Positions 8,761 through 16,386 of a stretch of 64,000 bases of DNA are shown piece after piece. The position numbers and the translations under genes are program-made. The stretch is from Streptomyces sp. NBC_00775 (GTDB lineage: Bacteria; Actinomycetota; Actinomycetes; Streptomycetales; Streptomycetaceae). Where the stretch lies: the NCBI RefSeq assembly GCF_036347135.1, contig NZ_CP108938.1, forward strand, positions 8,556,001-8,620,000, read 5' to 3'. Within the stretch, counting starts at the first letter, position 1, and each line of letters opens with the position of its first letter. The notes under the pieces were generated by a model, which worked only from the letters and a program-made list of their open reading frames with translations, was not told where the DNA came from and did no database searches.

Positions 8761-10299
8761 TCAGTAGGCCCGGTTGTGCATCCGCCGGCGCCACCACAGC
8801 AGGCCGGTGGAGATCAGCAGGAACCCGGCCGCGCCCGCCGCCGCGGAGGCCGCGATCAGCGTGGTGTCGGTGCCGCCGCCGGTGGAACCCGCGGGCTTCA
8901 GCGCGTCACCGAGCTGGTTGCGCACGTCGGTCCCGCTGGTCGTGCCCTTGGCGAGCGCTCCGCGCGAACCCGAGGTCGGCTCGGCCACGTACGGGAAGTA
9001 CTTCTCGAACTTCTTGTCGTTCTTGTCGACCGCGTCGCCCAAGTCGTTCTTGGAACCGACCAGTTCACCCTCGACGACCTGGAGCGAGGCGTCGATCACG
9101 TCGTCGGTGAGCCGACGTCCGTTCGGGAAGCCCGCGTTGTCGCCGTCGAGCACACCGAGCCGCTTGGGATGCATGCTGGGCTTGATCGAGGTGTTGAGCC
9201 GCAGCTCCTCGGCCGGGCGGACGTTGGGCGGCTGGTTGAGGCCCTTGACGCCCTTCAGGAACACGTCGACCAGGTCGTTCCTGGGCTCCGCCGGCGCCTT
9301 GATCTTGTAGATCGCCTCGATGAGCTTCGGCAGCTCCGGGTTGGTCACGTTCTTCAGGAACTGGGCGTCGTTCCAGGGCGCGGACGCGTTGAACTTGTCC
9401 TTGTCCTTCTGCGGGTTGACGACCTCGTTGACCAGCGGCATGCCGAGCCGGGAGACCTGGGTCCAGTCGCCGTGCGCGTCCTTGCGCTGGGTGGTGGACC
9501 AGATGCCGACGACCGGCTGTCCGGCCGACTCACGGATCATGTCGTTGGGCACCTGGAGGGCTATCGAGTTGACGTTGTAGCCCTTGAGGGTGTCCCGCCC
9601 GACCTCGGTCAGGTTCCCGCCGTACAGCAGGTCGAAGACGCGCAGGTCCAGGAAGAACGGGTCGTCCGCCTGCCCCGCGAACGTGGTCGAGCCGCCCGTG
9701 AGCTTGTACACGGCCTGGTCGCGCAGCTTGCCGTAGTCCGGCATCGACGCCTTGCCGACGTTGGACGGGGCCACCGGGATGTCGTCCGCGACCTTGGTCC
9801 GCGACACCAGCTTCTGGTTGTGCAGCCGCAGCAGATCGATGTCGTACGTCTGCGTGATGTTCAGGTCGGGGTCGTCGAGGCTGGTGACCGGACCCGTGTT
9901 GTAGAGGAAGGTGTCGCCGTTCTTGCGGTGCGTCTTGAAGGTGTAGCGGTAGACCAACTCGCCTTGCGCGTCACCGTCGTTGTCGATGTGGATGTCGTAC
10001 TGGGCGTCGTCGGCGAACGTGTAGAAGTTCGGGCCGCCGGCGGGTTCCTCGAAGGGGATCCAGTTCGCCACGATCGTCGTCGTGTTGGGCTTGTCGGGGC
10101 TCACGAACGCGTACACGTCCGTGTTGTCGTACTGGGGCTGCCCCGAGATGAGCGGGGCCTCCCGGTGGCTGGAGGCGGAGGCCGCCCCCGGTTCCAGCGC
10201 GGTCACGCCGGCGGCTGCGAGCCCCCCGGCGGCCAGCGCACCACAGACGAGGGTCGCGAGACTCCTGCGTCCCGCGCCACTCCTGGAGATAGGTGTCAT
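8761..10299 (-). CDS. DUF4331 secreted, C-terminally membrane-anchored protein
   Basis: A 512-residue protein. A basic N-terminus and hydrophobic signal peptide (to about residue 42) lead to ASSHREAPLISGQPQYDNTDVYAF, the hallmark start of DUF4331 proteins. A long beta-rich extracellular body follows, and a single C-terminal helix (AAAGAAGFLLISTGLLWW) with basic tail RRRMHNRAY. There is no LPXTG motif, so it is held by the helix. DUF4331 has no known activity. The ATG at 10299 has GAGGA eight bases upstream; a longer reading to 10338 lacks one and would start inside the predicted promoter. It is divergent from sigK, and a SigK-like promoter lies directly upstream, suggesting it is the main surface output of the sigma/anti-sigma pair. 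Confidence 0.88.
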   Translation of the reverse strand: MTPISRSGAGRRSLATLVCGALAAGGLAAAGVTALEPGAASASSHREAPLISGQPQYDNTDVYAFVSPDKPNTTTIVANWIPFEEPAGGPNFYTFADDAQYDIHIDNDGDAQGELVYRYTFKTHRKNGDTFLYNTGPVTSLDDPDLNITQTYDIDLLRLHNQKLVSRTKVADDIPVAPSNVGKASMPDYGKLRDQAVYKLTGGSTTFAGQADDPFFLDLRVFDLLYGGNLTEVGRDTLKGYNVNSIALQVPNDMIRESAGQPVVGIWSTTQRKDAHGDWTQVSRLGMPLVNEVVNPQKDKDKFNASAPWNDAQFLKNVTNPELPKLIEAIYKIKAPAEPRNDLVDVFLKGVKGLNQPPNVRPAEELRLNTSIKPSMHPKRLGVLDGDNAGFPNGRRLTDDVIDASLQVVEGELVGSKNDLGDAVDKNDKKFEKYFPYVAEPTSGSRGALAKGTTSGTDVRNQLGDALKPAGSTGGGTDTTLIAASAAAGAAGFLLISTGLLWWRRRMHNRAY

Positions 10300-10336
10300 G
10301 CCGTCCGTCCTCACGTCCAATTGCCTGACGCACGCC

Positions 10337-10363
10337 ATTCGGAGCGGTCGCCGGGGTGGATTG
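10337..10363 (-). promoter_or_regulatory. SigK-type promoter for the DUF4331 gene
   Basis: Read on the minus strand: CAATCC (10363-10358), a 15-base spacer, then CCGAAT (10342-10337). The published mycobacterial SigK consensus is CCATCC with CCGAAT at about 16-17 bases, so the -10 is exact and the -35 differs at one base, or spacing becomes 16 if read as CCAATC. The start codon lies 38 bases further, giving a leader of about 30 bases. Motif match by eye only. Confidence 0.55.
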
Positions 10364-10488
10364 GTCGAATCCCAAACGTCTTTACGGCGGCCCGCCCCGC
10401 TTGTTTCATCGACGAGCGCGTTTGTTCGACGACGGCCTCACATCTCTCTGGTGCCGGACCCGCGTTTTCGGTTCGCTGATCCGTAACC

Positions 10489-10515
10489 CCATCCGTGGGC
10501 ACGCTCGCTGCGAAC
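10489..10515 (+). promoter_or_regulatory. Candidate autoregulatory SigK-type promoter of sigK
   Basis: CCATCC (10489-10494, exact -35), 15 bases, then GCGAAC (10510-10515), a partial match to the -10 CCGAAT. It is placed 45 bases before the GTG chosen for sigK, and a positive feedback promoter is usual for ECF sigma genes. The -10 is weak, so confidence is moderate. Confidence 0.4.
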
Positions 10516-10560
10516 ACGTCAGTGAAAGGACGGGCCGTGCGCGGCCGGAGAGGGGGACGG

Positions 10561-11103
10561 GTGGAGGCGGACGAACTTCTGGTGCTCGTGGCCGGAGGCG
10601 ACCAGAAGGCATTCGAGGAGCTGTACGGACTGGTGTCCGGGCCGGTGTTCGGACTGGTGCGCCGTGTGGTCCGGGACCCGGCACAGACGGAGGAGGTGGC
10701 CCAGGAAGTGCTGCTCGAACTCTGGCGTTCCGCGGCGCGGTTCGACCCCGGGCGCGGCAGCGCCCTGTCCTGGATCCTCACCCTCGCGCACCGCCGCGCC
10801 GTCGACCGGGTCCGCAGCGCCCGCGCGGCCACCGAACGCGAGCAGCGCGAGGGGCGGCGGGCCCATCACCCCGCCTTCGACCAGGTCGCCGAGGAGGTCG
10901 AGGCCGGACTCGAACGCGAATGGGTGCGCCGCTGTCTCGACCGGCTCACCGCCCTGCAACGCCAGTCCGTCACCCTCGCCTACTACGACGGCTACACGTA
11001 CCGTGAAGTCGCCGAACGGCTCTCCCTGCCCCTCGGCACCGTCAAAACCCGTATGCGTGACGGCCTGACCCGCCTGCGCGAGTGCCTGGGAGGTGCCGCA
11101 TGA
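10561..11103 (+). CDS. sigK: ECF RNA polymerase sigma factor, SigK type
   Basis: A 180-residue group IV sigma factor. Region 2 (about 10-75) includes FEELYGLVSGPVFGLV, AQTEEVAQEVLLELWR and ALSWILTLAHRRAVDRVR; region 4 (about 120-175) includes CLDRLTALQRQSVTLAYYDG and an HTH YREVAERLSLPLGTVKTRM. Regions 1 and 3 are missing, as in all ECF sigmas. The GTG at 10561 follows GAGGGGGACGG; starts at 10495 or 10537 are also open. The last base pairs overlap the next gene as ATGA, tying production to its anti-sigma factor. The partner has an RskA layout, and the divergent DUF4331 gene carries a SigK-like promoter, so SigK is the best name, though other ECF19-like sigmas look similar. Confidence 0.85.
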   Translation: MEADELLVLVAGGDQKAFEELYGLVSGPVFGLVRRVVRDPAQTEEVAQEVLLELWRSAARFDPGRGSALSWILTLAHRRAVDRVRSARAATEREQREGRRAHHPAFDQVAEEVEAGLEREWVRRCLDRLTALQRQSVTLAYYDGYTYREVAERLSLPLGTVKTRMRDGLTRLRECLGGAA

Positions 11104-11915
11104 GCGCCCTCGACCGCCTGCTCCGCCGCGATCTGCACTCGCTCGCCGCCCCCTACGCGCTCGACGCTCTCGAACCCGACGAACGCCGCCGCTTCGAACG
11201 GCATCTGCGGGGCTGCCCGCGCTGCACCGCCGAGGTGCGCGCTCTCGCCGAGGACGCCCTGCGCCTCGCGTGGTCGACGGCGGCTCCGGCGCCGGCCGCG
11301 CTGCGCGACCGGGTCCTGAGCGCCGTACGGACAACTCCGCAGGAGACGCCCGCGCAGGAGGCGCCCCGGGCGCACGCGGGCCACCCGCCTGTGCGTGCGC
11401 GGGCAGACCGGCAGCCCTCACGCGCGCGTGCCCCCCGTTTCCGCCCCCTTCTCGCGCCGCTGGCCACCACCACGGCCGCCGCGGCCCTCGTCGTCGCCTC
11501 CCTGTTCGCCGTACAGGCGACGCACACTCAGGACAAGCTGGACCAGGAGCGCGCCCAGGCACGTGAGATCGCCCACGTTCTCGCGGCGCCCGACGCGCGC
11601 GCCACCGGTGAACGGGACGCACAGGGCCGTGGAATCGGAGTTGTCGCCTCCGCATCGGAGCGGCGCGCCGTCGTGACGGTGAGCGGACTCGGCACCCCCT
11701 CCGGAGGGCGTGTGCATCAGCTGTGGCTCATGCGCCCCAACGAGAATCCGCGTTCCCTGGGTCTCTTCGACGGCGACACGCCCCTGGTCGCGAGCGGACT
11801 GAATACTAACGCCACGTCACTCGCTGTGACCGTCGAGCCTCACGGTGGGTCAGAGCAGCCCACGACCACACCAGTTGTCCAACTCGCCCTGGAATCGGTT
11901 GGATTCGGAGAGTAA
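11100..11915 (+). CDS. rskA: Membrane anti-sigma factor, RskA family
   Basis: A 271-residue single-pass protein. The N-terminal cytoplasmic anti-sigma domain (about 1-75) contains HxxxCxxC (His35, Cys39, Cys42), the zinc-type ZAS signature. A basic Pro/Ala-rich linker follows, one membrane helix (about 121-140) and an extracellular RskA C-terminal domain (about 150-271) with VVTVSGLGTPSGGRVHQLWL. It should hold SigK inactive at the membrane until it is cleaved or released by a signal. The start ATG overlaps the sigma stop (ATGA, 11100-11103), the usual coupling of sigma and anti-sigma. The mycobacterial homologue is degraded by regulated proteolysis; the signal here is unknown. Confidence 0.9.
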   Translation: MSALDRLLRRDLHSLAAPYALDALEPDERRRFERHLRGCPRCTAEVRALAEDALRLAWSTAAPAPAALRDRVLSAVRTTPQETPAQEAPRAHAGHPPVRARADRQPSRARAPRFRPLLAPLATTTAAAALVVASLFAVQATHTQDKLDQERAQAREIAHVLAAPDARATGERDAQGRGIGVVASASERRAVVTVSGLGTPSGGRVHQLWLMRPNENPRSLGLFDGDTPLVASGLNTNATSLAVTVEPHGGSEQPTTTPVVQLALESVGFGE

Positions 11916-12030
11916 TCGTCAACACCCTTACAGGGAAGGTGAATCCTGTGCCCGCGATACACGAGTGCCACGAGGGAGCGATAGGGTTAGCCTGCCCGGG
12001 CCGGGTGGACTCGTACGGGTGGGGAGTGAC

Positions 12031-12300
12031 ATGGAACAGATAACGGTGCGCAGCAGGGCACGTGTCCCTGCGATCACTTGCGGGAGCAGCGCGACCAGTT
12101 CGCGCCTCGACCGCCATCTCGCGGTGCTGGGCGGCCCTGCCATCCCGCAGCGCGAAACGGCCGAGGCGACGTCGCTGATGCGTGAGCTCACCGCGCGTGA
12201 CACCGCGCACGAGAGCAGCGGCAGGGGCGCGCGAGTGAGGCGGGTCTCGCTCTTCGCACCGCTGAAGCGGCTGCGCCGTTCGCTGTTCGGCGGCCGCTGA
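12031..12300 (+). CDS. Small basic protein, unknown function
   Basis: An 89-residue protein, start ATG at 12031 with GGTGGGGAGTG close upstream. The N-terminal half is polar (MEQITVRSRARVPAITCGSS), the centre is TAEATSLMRELTARDTAHE, and the C-terminus is strongly basic (RVRRVSLFAPLKRLRRSLFGGR), which could bind nucleic acid or membrane lipid. There is one cysteine and no membrane helix. I recognise no family but have an impression of similar short proteins in other streptomycetes. It follows the anti-sigma gene by 115 bases, with TAGGGTTAG resembling a -10 region in the gap, so it probably has its own promoter. Confidence 0.6.
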   Translation: MEQITVRSRARVPAITCGSSATSSRLDRHLAVLGGPAIPQRETAEATSLMRELTARDTAHESSGRGARVRRVSLFAPLKRLRRSLFGGR

Positions 12301-12537
12301 GCAGCGGTCGGCACCGGCTTTCCACGACCCGCGCTCCGGCGGTCCCATCGATCCGGCGCAGCGCTGCACTTCCGCGTCCGCCATCCCCACGGCAGGCAGC
12401 GGCGCCGGGTGGGCCCCGGCGGGGCGCGGGTCGTCATGCTCCATGCTCCCCCGCACGCCCTACGGTCCCCGCGCACGCTCGGCGGTCACTCCTCACGCCG
12501 AGCGGCCTGGGCCGCGCCCCCATGGTCCACCCCGTGT
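12301..12537. other. Intergenic region between convergent genes
   Basis: A 237-bp gap between convergent genes. It contains GCGCCGGG-TGGG-CCCCGGCG (about 12403-12421), a strong GC hairpin that may act as a bidirectional terminator. No ORF here has coding character. Confidence 0.4.
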
Positions 12538-13758
12538 TCAGCGGGCCACCCCGTCCCGCAGCAACCCCGCGATCTCCGCGTCCGTCATCCCCAGCGCCCG
12601 CAACACCACCCCGGTGTGCTCCCCGAGCCTCGGGACGGCCCCCATCCGCGCCTCCTCCCCACCCGGCAGCGTGATCGGCGGCAGCAGCGCCCGCAGCGGC
12701 CCCGCCGGTGACCCCACCTCCCGCCACCGGTCCCTGGCCGCCAGCTGCGGATGCTCCGCCACCTCCCGTACGTCCCTCAGCCGCGCGCACGCGATGCCCG
12801 CCCCCTCCAGCCGGGCCACGGCCTCGTCGGCGCCGAGCGCGGCAAGGGTCTTCGCCACCACGGCATCGACGCGCTCACGGTTCCCGACCCGCGCCGCGTT
12901 CGTCGCGTACGCCGGATCGTCCGCCAACTCCGGGTGGCCCAGCACCTGTTGGGCGAGCCGGCGCCACTCCCGGTCGTTCTGCACCGACAGCAGCACCCGC
13001 CCGCCGTCCGCCGTCGGATAGGCGTCGTACGGCACGATGACGGCGTGCGCGAGAGCCGTGCGCGCCGGGGGTGTTCCTCCGTGCATCGCATGGTGCAGGG
13101 GATGCCCCATCCACTCGGCGAGCGCGTCCAGCATCGACACCTCCACCGGGCCCCCGCGCCCGGTCGTACCGCGCCGCACCAGCGCCGCGAGCACCCCGGA
13201 GAAGGCGTACATGGCCGCCGCGATGTCCGCCGCCGGAATCCCCGCCTTCACCGGCTGCTCAGGCGTCCCCGTCACCGACACCAGCCCCGCCTCGCACTGC
13301 ACGAGCATGTCGTACGCGCGTTTGGCGGCGTACGGTCCCGACGCCCCGTACCCCGAGATGTCCACGGCGATCAGCCGCGGATGGTCGCCGCACAGCGTCG
13401 CCGCGTCCAGCCCCAGCCGGGCCGCGGCACCCTGGGCGAGGTTCTGCACGAACACGTCCGCGTCGGCGACGAGACGGCGCACGACGTCGAGCCCGCGCGG
13501 GTCCTTCAGATCGAGGGCGATGGACTCCTTGCCCCGGTTGCACCACACGAAGTGCGAGGCCAGTCCGGCGGCCGCGGTGTCGTAGCCGCGGGCGAAGTCC
13601 CCGCCGTCGATCCGCTCGACCTTGATGACCCGGGCGCCGAGATCGGCGAGCTGCCGGGTGGCGAAGGGCGCGGCGACGGCCTGCTCGACGGCGACGACGG
13701 TGATGCCCTCCAGGGGCAGCGGCTGGGTCCGCGGGTGTGGCTGCATGCCGTGGATCAT
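12538..13758 (-). CDS. CaiB/BaiF family III CoA-transferase
   Basis: A 406-residue class III CoA-transferase moving CoA between carboxylic acids in the cytoplasm. It starts with the family signature GITVVAVEQAVAAPFATRQLADLGARVIKVE (described, residues about 18-48), then GGDFARGYD, FVWCNRGKESIALDLK and DPRGLDVVRRLVADADVFVQN. The catalytic aspartate is expected in KRAYDMLVQCEAGLVS (Asp about residue 149). Family members include formyl-CoA, carnitine and succinyl-CoA-dependent enzymes; the substrate cannot be told from sequence. The start at 13758 has only a weak AGG nearby, and an ATG four codons in is an alternative. It stands alone between a convergent small gene and the ABC exporter operon on the same strand. 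Confidence 0.88.
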   Translation of the reverse strand: MIHGMQPHPRTQPLPLEGITVVAVEQAVAAPFATRQLADLGARVIKVERIDGGDFARGYDTAAAGLASHFVWCNRGKESIALDLKDPRGLDVVRRLVADADVFVQNLAQGAAARLGLDAATLCGDHPRLIAVDISGYGASGPYAAKRAYDMLVQCEAGLVSVTGTPEQPVKAGIPAADIAAAMYAFSGVLAALVRRGTTGRGGPVEVSMLDALAEWMGHPLHHAMHGGTPPARTALAHAVIVPYDAYPTADGGRVLLSVQNDREWRRLAQQVLGHPELADDPAYATNAARVGNRERVDAVVAKTLAALGADEAVARLEGAGIACARLRDVREVAEHPQLAARDRWREVGSPAGPLRALLPPITLPGGEEARMGAVPRLGEHTGVVLRALGMTDAEIAGLLRDGVAR

Positions 13759-13840
13759 GGCCTGTGCATAACACCTTTGTCATGCATGGATGTTGACGGG
13801 GCGATCTTGAGGGGCCGTTTTCCGGCGTCGGACAGGCCGG

Positions 13841-14623
13841 TCACCGTCCGCCCGTCGCGTAGCGGCGGACGGCGAGCGGCAGGAAGACCGCGATCAGCGC
13901 GGCGCACCACGCCAGGGATCCGGCGACGGGGTGTGCCACCGGCCAGGCGGCTCCCTGGGGCACGGGTGCGTTCCCGAACAGGTCCCGCAGGGCCGTGGTC
14001 ACCGCGCTGATCGGGTTCCACTCGGCGATCGTGCGCAGCCAGCCGGGCAGATTGCCGGTGGGGATGTAGGCGTTGGACAGCAGCGGAAGCATGAACGTCG
14101 CACTGCCCAGTTGTCCGGCCGCCTCCTCGCTCCGGGAGAGGAGGCCGAGGAAGATCCCGACCCAGGTGGTCGCGAACCGGAACAGCAGCAACAGCCCGAT
14201 CGCGCCGGCCGCCTGCGGTGCCGACCCCTCGATCCGCCATCCCACCGCGAGTCCGACGAGCAGGAAGGGAACCGTTCCCGCCGCCGTGACGACCAGATCC
14301 GCGACCGCCTGCCCCAGCGGCACGGCCGCCCGGCTCATCGGCAGCGTACGGAAGCGGTCCATCACGCCCCGGTGCGAGTCCTGGGCGGCCTGGAACATCC
14401 CGGTCATGATCCCGTTGGCGGCGGTCGCCACCAGCAGCCCCGGTACGAGGAAGGCCCGGTACTCCTCGCCGGGCATCGCCAGCGCGCTGCCGAACACGTA
14501 GCCGAAGAACAGCAGCATGGTGACCGGCATGGTCTGGGTGAGGATCAGCAGGCCCGGGTTGTGCCGGATCCGCCGCAGCTGACGGCCCAGCATCGCGCCG
14601 CCGTCGTACGCCAACGTGCTCAT
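13841..14623 (-). CDS. ABC-2 type transporter permease (DrrB-like)
   Basis: A 260-residue permease with about six membrane segments (for example MPVTMLLFFGYVFGS, FLVPGLLVATAANGIMTGMF, AVADLVVTAAGTVPFLLVG, AIGLLLLFRFATTWVGIFLG). It carries the ABC-2 coupling motif region MSRAAVPLGQAVADL and the ending PTGNLPGWLRTIAEWNPISAVTTALR typical of DrrB/NodJ-type exporters. The ATG overlaps the ATPase stop (ATGA, 14620-14623), so the two are made together in a 1:1 unit. It should form the membrane channel for export of a drug or lipid-like molecule. The substrate is unknown; control by the divergent TetR protein suggests an inducible resistance pump. Confidence 0.9.
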   Translation of the reverse strand: MSTLAYDGGAMLGRQLRRIRHNPGLLILTQTMPVTMLLFFGYVFGSALAMPGEEYRAFLVPGLLVATAANGIMTGMFQAAQDSHRGVMDRFRTLPMSRAAVPLGQAVADLVVTAAGTVPFLLVGLAVGWRIEGSAPQAAGAIGLLLLFRFATTWVGIFLGLLSRSEEAAGQLGSATFMLPLLSNAYIPTGNLPGWLRTIAEWNPISAVTTALRDLFGNAPVPQGAAWPVAHPVAGSLAWCAALIAVFLPLAVRRYATGGR

Positions 14624-15576
14624 GTCACCAGCTCCTTGTGGTCGGTGCGGTTCTCGGTCAGACGGAGGAAGACGTCGTCGAGGGTCGGTGGACGCAGGCT
14701 CGCGTCGAGCAACGGAACGCCCGCGGCGTCGAGTTCACGGACGAGCTGGGGGAGCGTCAGCGTCGGATCGGCGGTGACGGCGCCCACCGCGTGCCGTTCA
14801 CGGTCGAACGTGGGCTCGCTGCCGGTGAGTTGGTCCAGGACGGCGGCCGCGCCGGGCAGCGCGTCCGCGTGGGCGACGACCACCTCCGCGTACGAACCGA
14901 TGAGCGACTTGAGTTCGGCGGGCGAGCCGGTGTGGGCGACCCTGCCGCGGTCCATGAGCGCGATGTCGTCGGCCAGCTGGTCGGCCTCCTCCAGGTACTG
15001 CGTGGTCAGCAGCACGGTCGTGCCCTCGTCCTTGAGTGCGCGCACGGCCTCCCAGATCTGGTTGCGGCTCGCCGGGTCGAGCCCGGTGGTGGGCTCGTCC
15101 AGGAAGAGCACGGCGGGGCGGCGGATCAGACTCGCCGCCAGGTCGAGGCGACGCCGCATACCGCCCGAGTAGCTTGACGCCGGCCGGTCGGCGGCCTCGG
15201 TCAGCCCGAAGCGGTCGAGGAGGTCGGCGGCCCGTGCGCCGGCGTCCCGCATCCGGTGCAGCCTCGCGAACAGCCGCAGGTTCTCGCGCCCGGTCAGATC
15301 GCCGTCGACCGAGGCGTACTGCCCGGCGACCCCGATGCTCCGACGGACCGCTGCCGCCTCCCGTACGAGATCGTGTCCGGCGACACGCGCGGACCCCGTG
15401 TCGGGCCGCAGCAGGGTGGTGAGCAGTCGTACGGCCGTGGTCTTGCCCGCGCCGTTCGGCCCGAGCAGCCCGCAGACCGTGCCCTGCGCCACGGCCAGGT
15501 CGAGGCCGCGCAGGGCATGGACATCCCCGAAGTGTTTCTCCAGACCCTCACTAAGTACAGCGTACGTAGTAGTCAT
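14620..15576 (-). CDS. ABC transporter ATP-binding protein (DrrA-like)
   Basis: A 318-residue ATPase of the daunorubicin-resistance type. Walker A is GPNGAGKTT (39-47), the signature is YSGGMRRRLDLA, Walker B with DEPTTGLDP follows, and the C-terminal region after the H-loop (LLTTQYLEEADQLADDIALMDRGR) has the DrrA tail PTLDDVFLRLT. The ATG at 15576 is used; its ribosome site is weak (GGTCACCCC), and a slightly longer reading exists to 15594. Codons 3-9 overlap one copy of the TetR operator, so repressor binding would block both promoter and early coding DNA. It powers the permease encoded next. Confidence 0.9.
   Translation of the reverse strand: MTTTYAVLSEGLEKHFGDVHALRGLDLAVAQGTVCGLLGPNGAGKTTAVRLLTTLLRPDTGSARVAGHDLVREAAAVRRSIGVAGQYASVDGDLTGRENLRLFARLHRMRDAGARAADLLDRFGLTEAADRPASSYSGGMRRRLDLAASLIRRPAVLFLDEPTTGLDPASRNQIWEAVRALKDEGTTVLLTTQYLEEADQLADDIALMDRGRVAHTGSPAELKSLIGSYAEVVVAHADALPGAAAVLDQLTGSEPTFDRERHAVGAVTADPTLTLPQLVRELDAAGVPLLDASLRPPTLDDVFLRLTENRTDHKELVT
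15550..15570. promoter_or_regulatory. TetR operator copy A (GTAC-N3-GTAC)
   Basis: ACTAAGTACAGCGTACGTAG: a palindrome with GTAC half-sites three bases apart and ACTA/TAGT at its ends. It shares the pattern ACTnnGTACnnnGTACGTA with copy B. It lies inside codons 3-9 of the ATPase gene. Centre-to-centre distance to copy B is 43 bases, about four helical turns, so two repressor dimers would sit on the same DNA face. Confidence 0.65.
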
Positions 15577-15592
15577 GGGGTGACCATAGCGC

Positions 15593-15614
15593 ACTGCGTA
15601 CGGTGTACGTAACT
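15593..15614. promoter_or_regulatory. TetR operator copy B (GTAC-N3-GTAC)
   Basis: ACTGCGTACGGTGTACGTAA: the second copy of the ACTnnGTACnnnGTACGTA element, located 25 bases before the TetR start codon and 17 bases before the ATPase start. It is placed to control both divergent promoters. Confidence 0.65.
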
Positions 15615-15639
15615 AGGATGGTCGCGAGGTGATCGACCA

Positions 15640-16353
15640 ATGGCAGGGCGCAACGCCGTACCCGAAGTGATCTGGGCCCGTCCCGAACGCGCGGGCCGTG
15701 GTCCGCGGCCGGCGTACAGCCGCGCGGACATCGCGGCCGCCGCCGTGCGGATCGCGGACGCGGAGGGACTCGACGCGGTCTCGATGCGGCGGGTGGCCGC
15801 CGAGCTGGGCTGCGGCACGATGTCGCTCTACAACTACGTGCCGCGCAAGGAGGACCTGTCCGAGCTGATGGTCGACGCCATCAGCGGCGAGCACGAACCC
15901 TGGGAGCCCTCGGGCGACTGGCGCGCCGACATGCTCAGGGTCGCCCATCAGACCCGCGCCCTCATGCACCGCCACCCCTGGCTGCCGCGCCTGATGTCCC
16001 CGGTCTACGGCTTCAGCCCCAACGCCCTGCGCTACCTGGAGCACTGCCTGACCTGCCTCGACCCGCTCGACGCGCCGTACGGCACGAAGTTCGAGCTCAT
16101 CGCGATGCTCAACGGGGTCGTCACGACGTACGTCGGCAACGAGCTGGCCACCGCCGAACGCGCCCGCTCCCTGCCCTGGTCGGAGGAGCAGGAGAACGCG
16201 ATGCGGATCGCCTACCTCGGCGGCCAGGTGGCGACCGGCGCGTATCCGCGCATGGCGGCGGCCTTCATGGAGGACGCCGGGCCGATCGACCTGGAGGCGG
16301 TGTTCGAGCGGGCCCTGGGACGGGTCCTGGACGCGTTCGAACCGAAGGGCTAG
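15640..16353 (+). CDS. TetR-family repressor of the divergent ABC exporter
   Basis: A 237-residue regulator. The N-terminal HTH (about 25-70) reads SRADIAAAAVRIADAEGLDAVSMRRVAAELGCGTMSLYNYVPRKEDL (described), followed by a TetR_C-type ligand domain (about 85-235). The extended Arg/Pro-rich N-terminus (VIWARPERAGRGPRPAYS) is typical of the TetR subgroup beside DrrAB-type pumps. GAGGTGA lies eight bases before the ATG. Divergent arrangement and the two matching operators in the 63-bp gap make self-regulation and repression of the pump the likely job, relieved by the pump substrate. Confidence 0.92.
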   Translation: MAGRNAVPEVIWARPERAGRGPRPAYSRADIAAAAVRIADAEGLDAVSMRRVAAELGCGTMSLYNYVPRKEDLSELMVDAISGEHEPWEPSGDWRADMLRVAHQTRALMHRHPWLPRLMSPVYGFSPNALRYLEHCLTCLDPLDAPYGTKFELIAMLNGVVTTYVGNELATAERARSLPWSEEQENAMRIAYLGGQVATGAYPRMAAAFMEDAGPIDLEAVFERALGRVLDAFEPKG

Positions 16354-16386
16354 GCGCCCGGAACGGCACGAAGGGGTGAACGAAGG

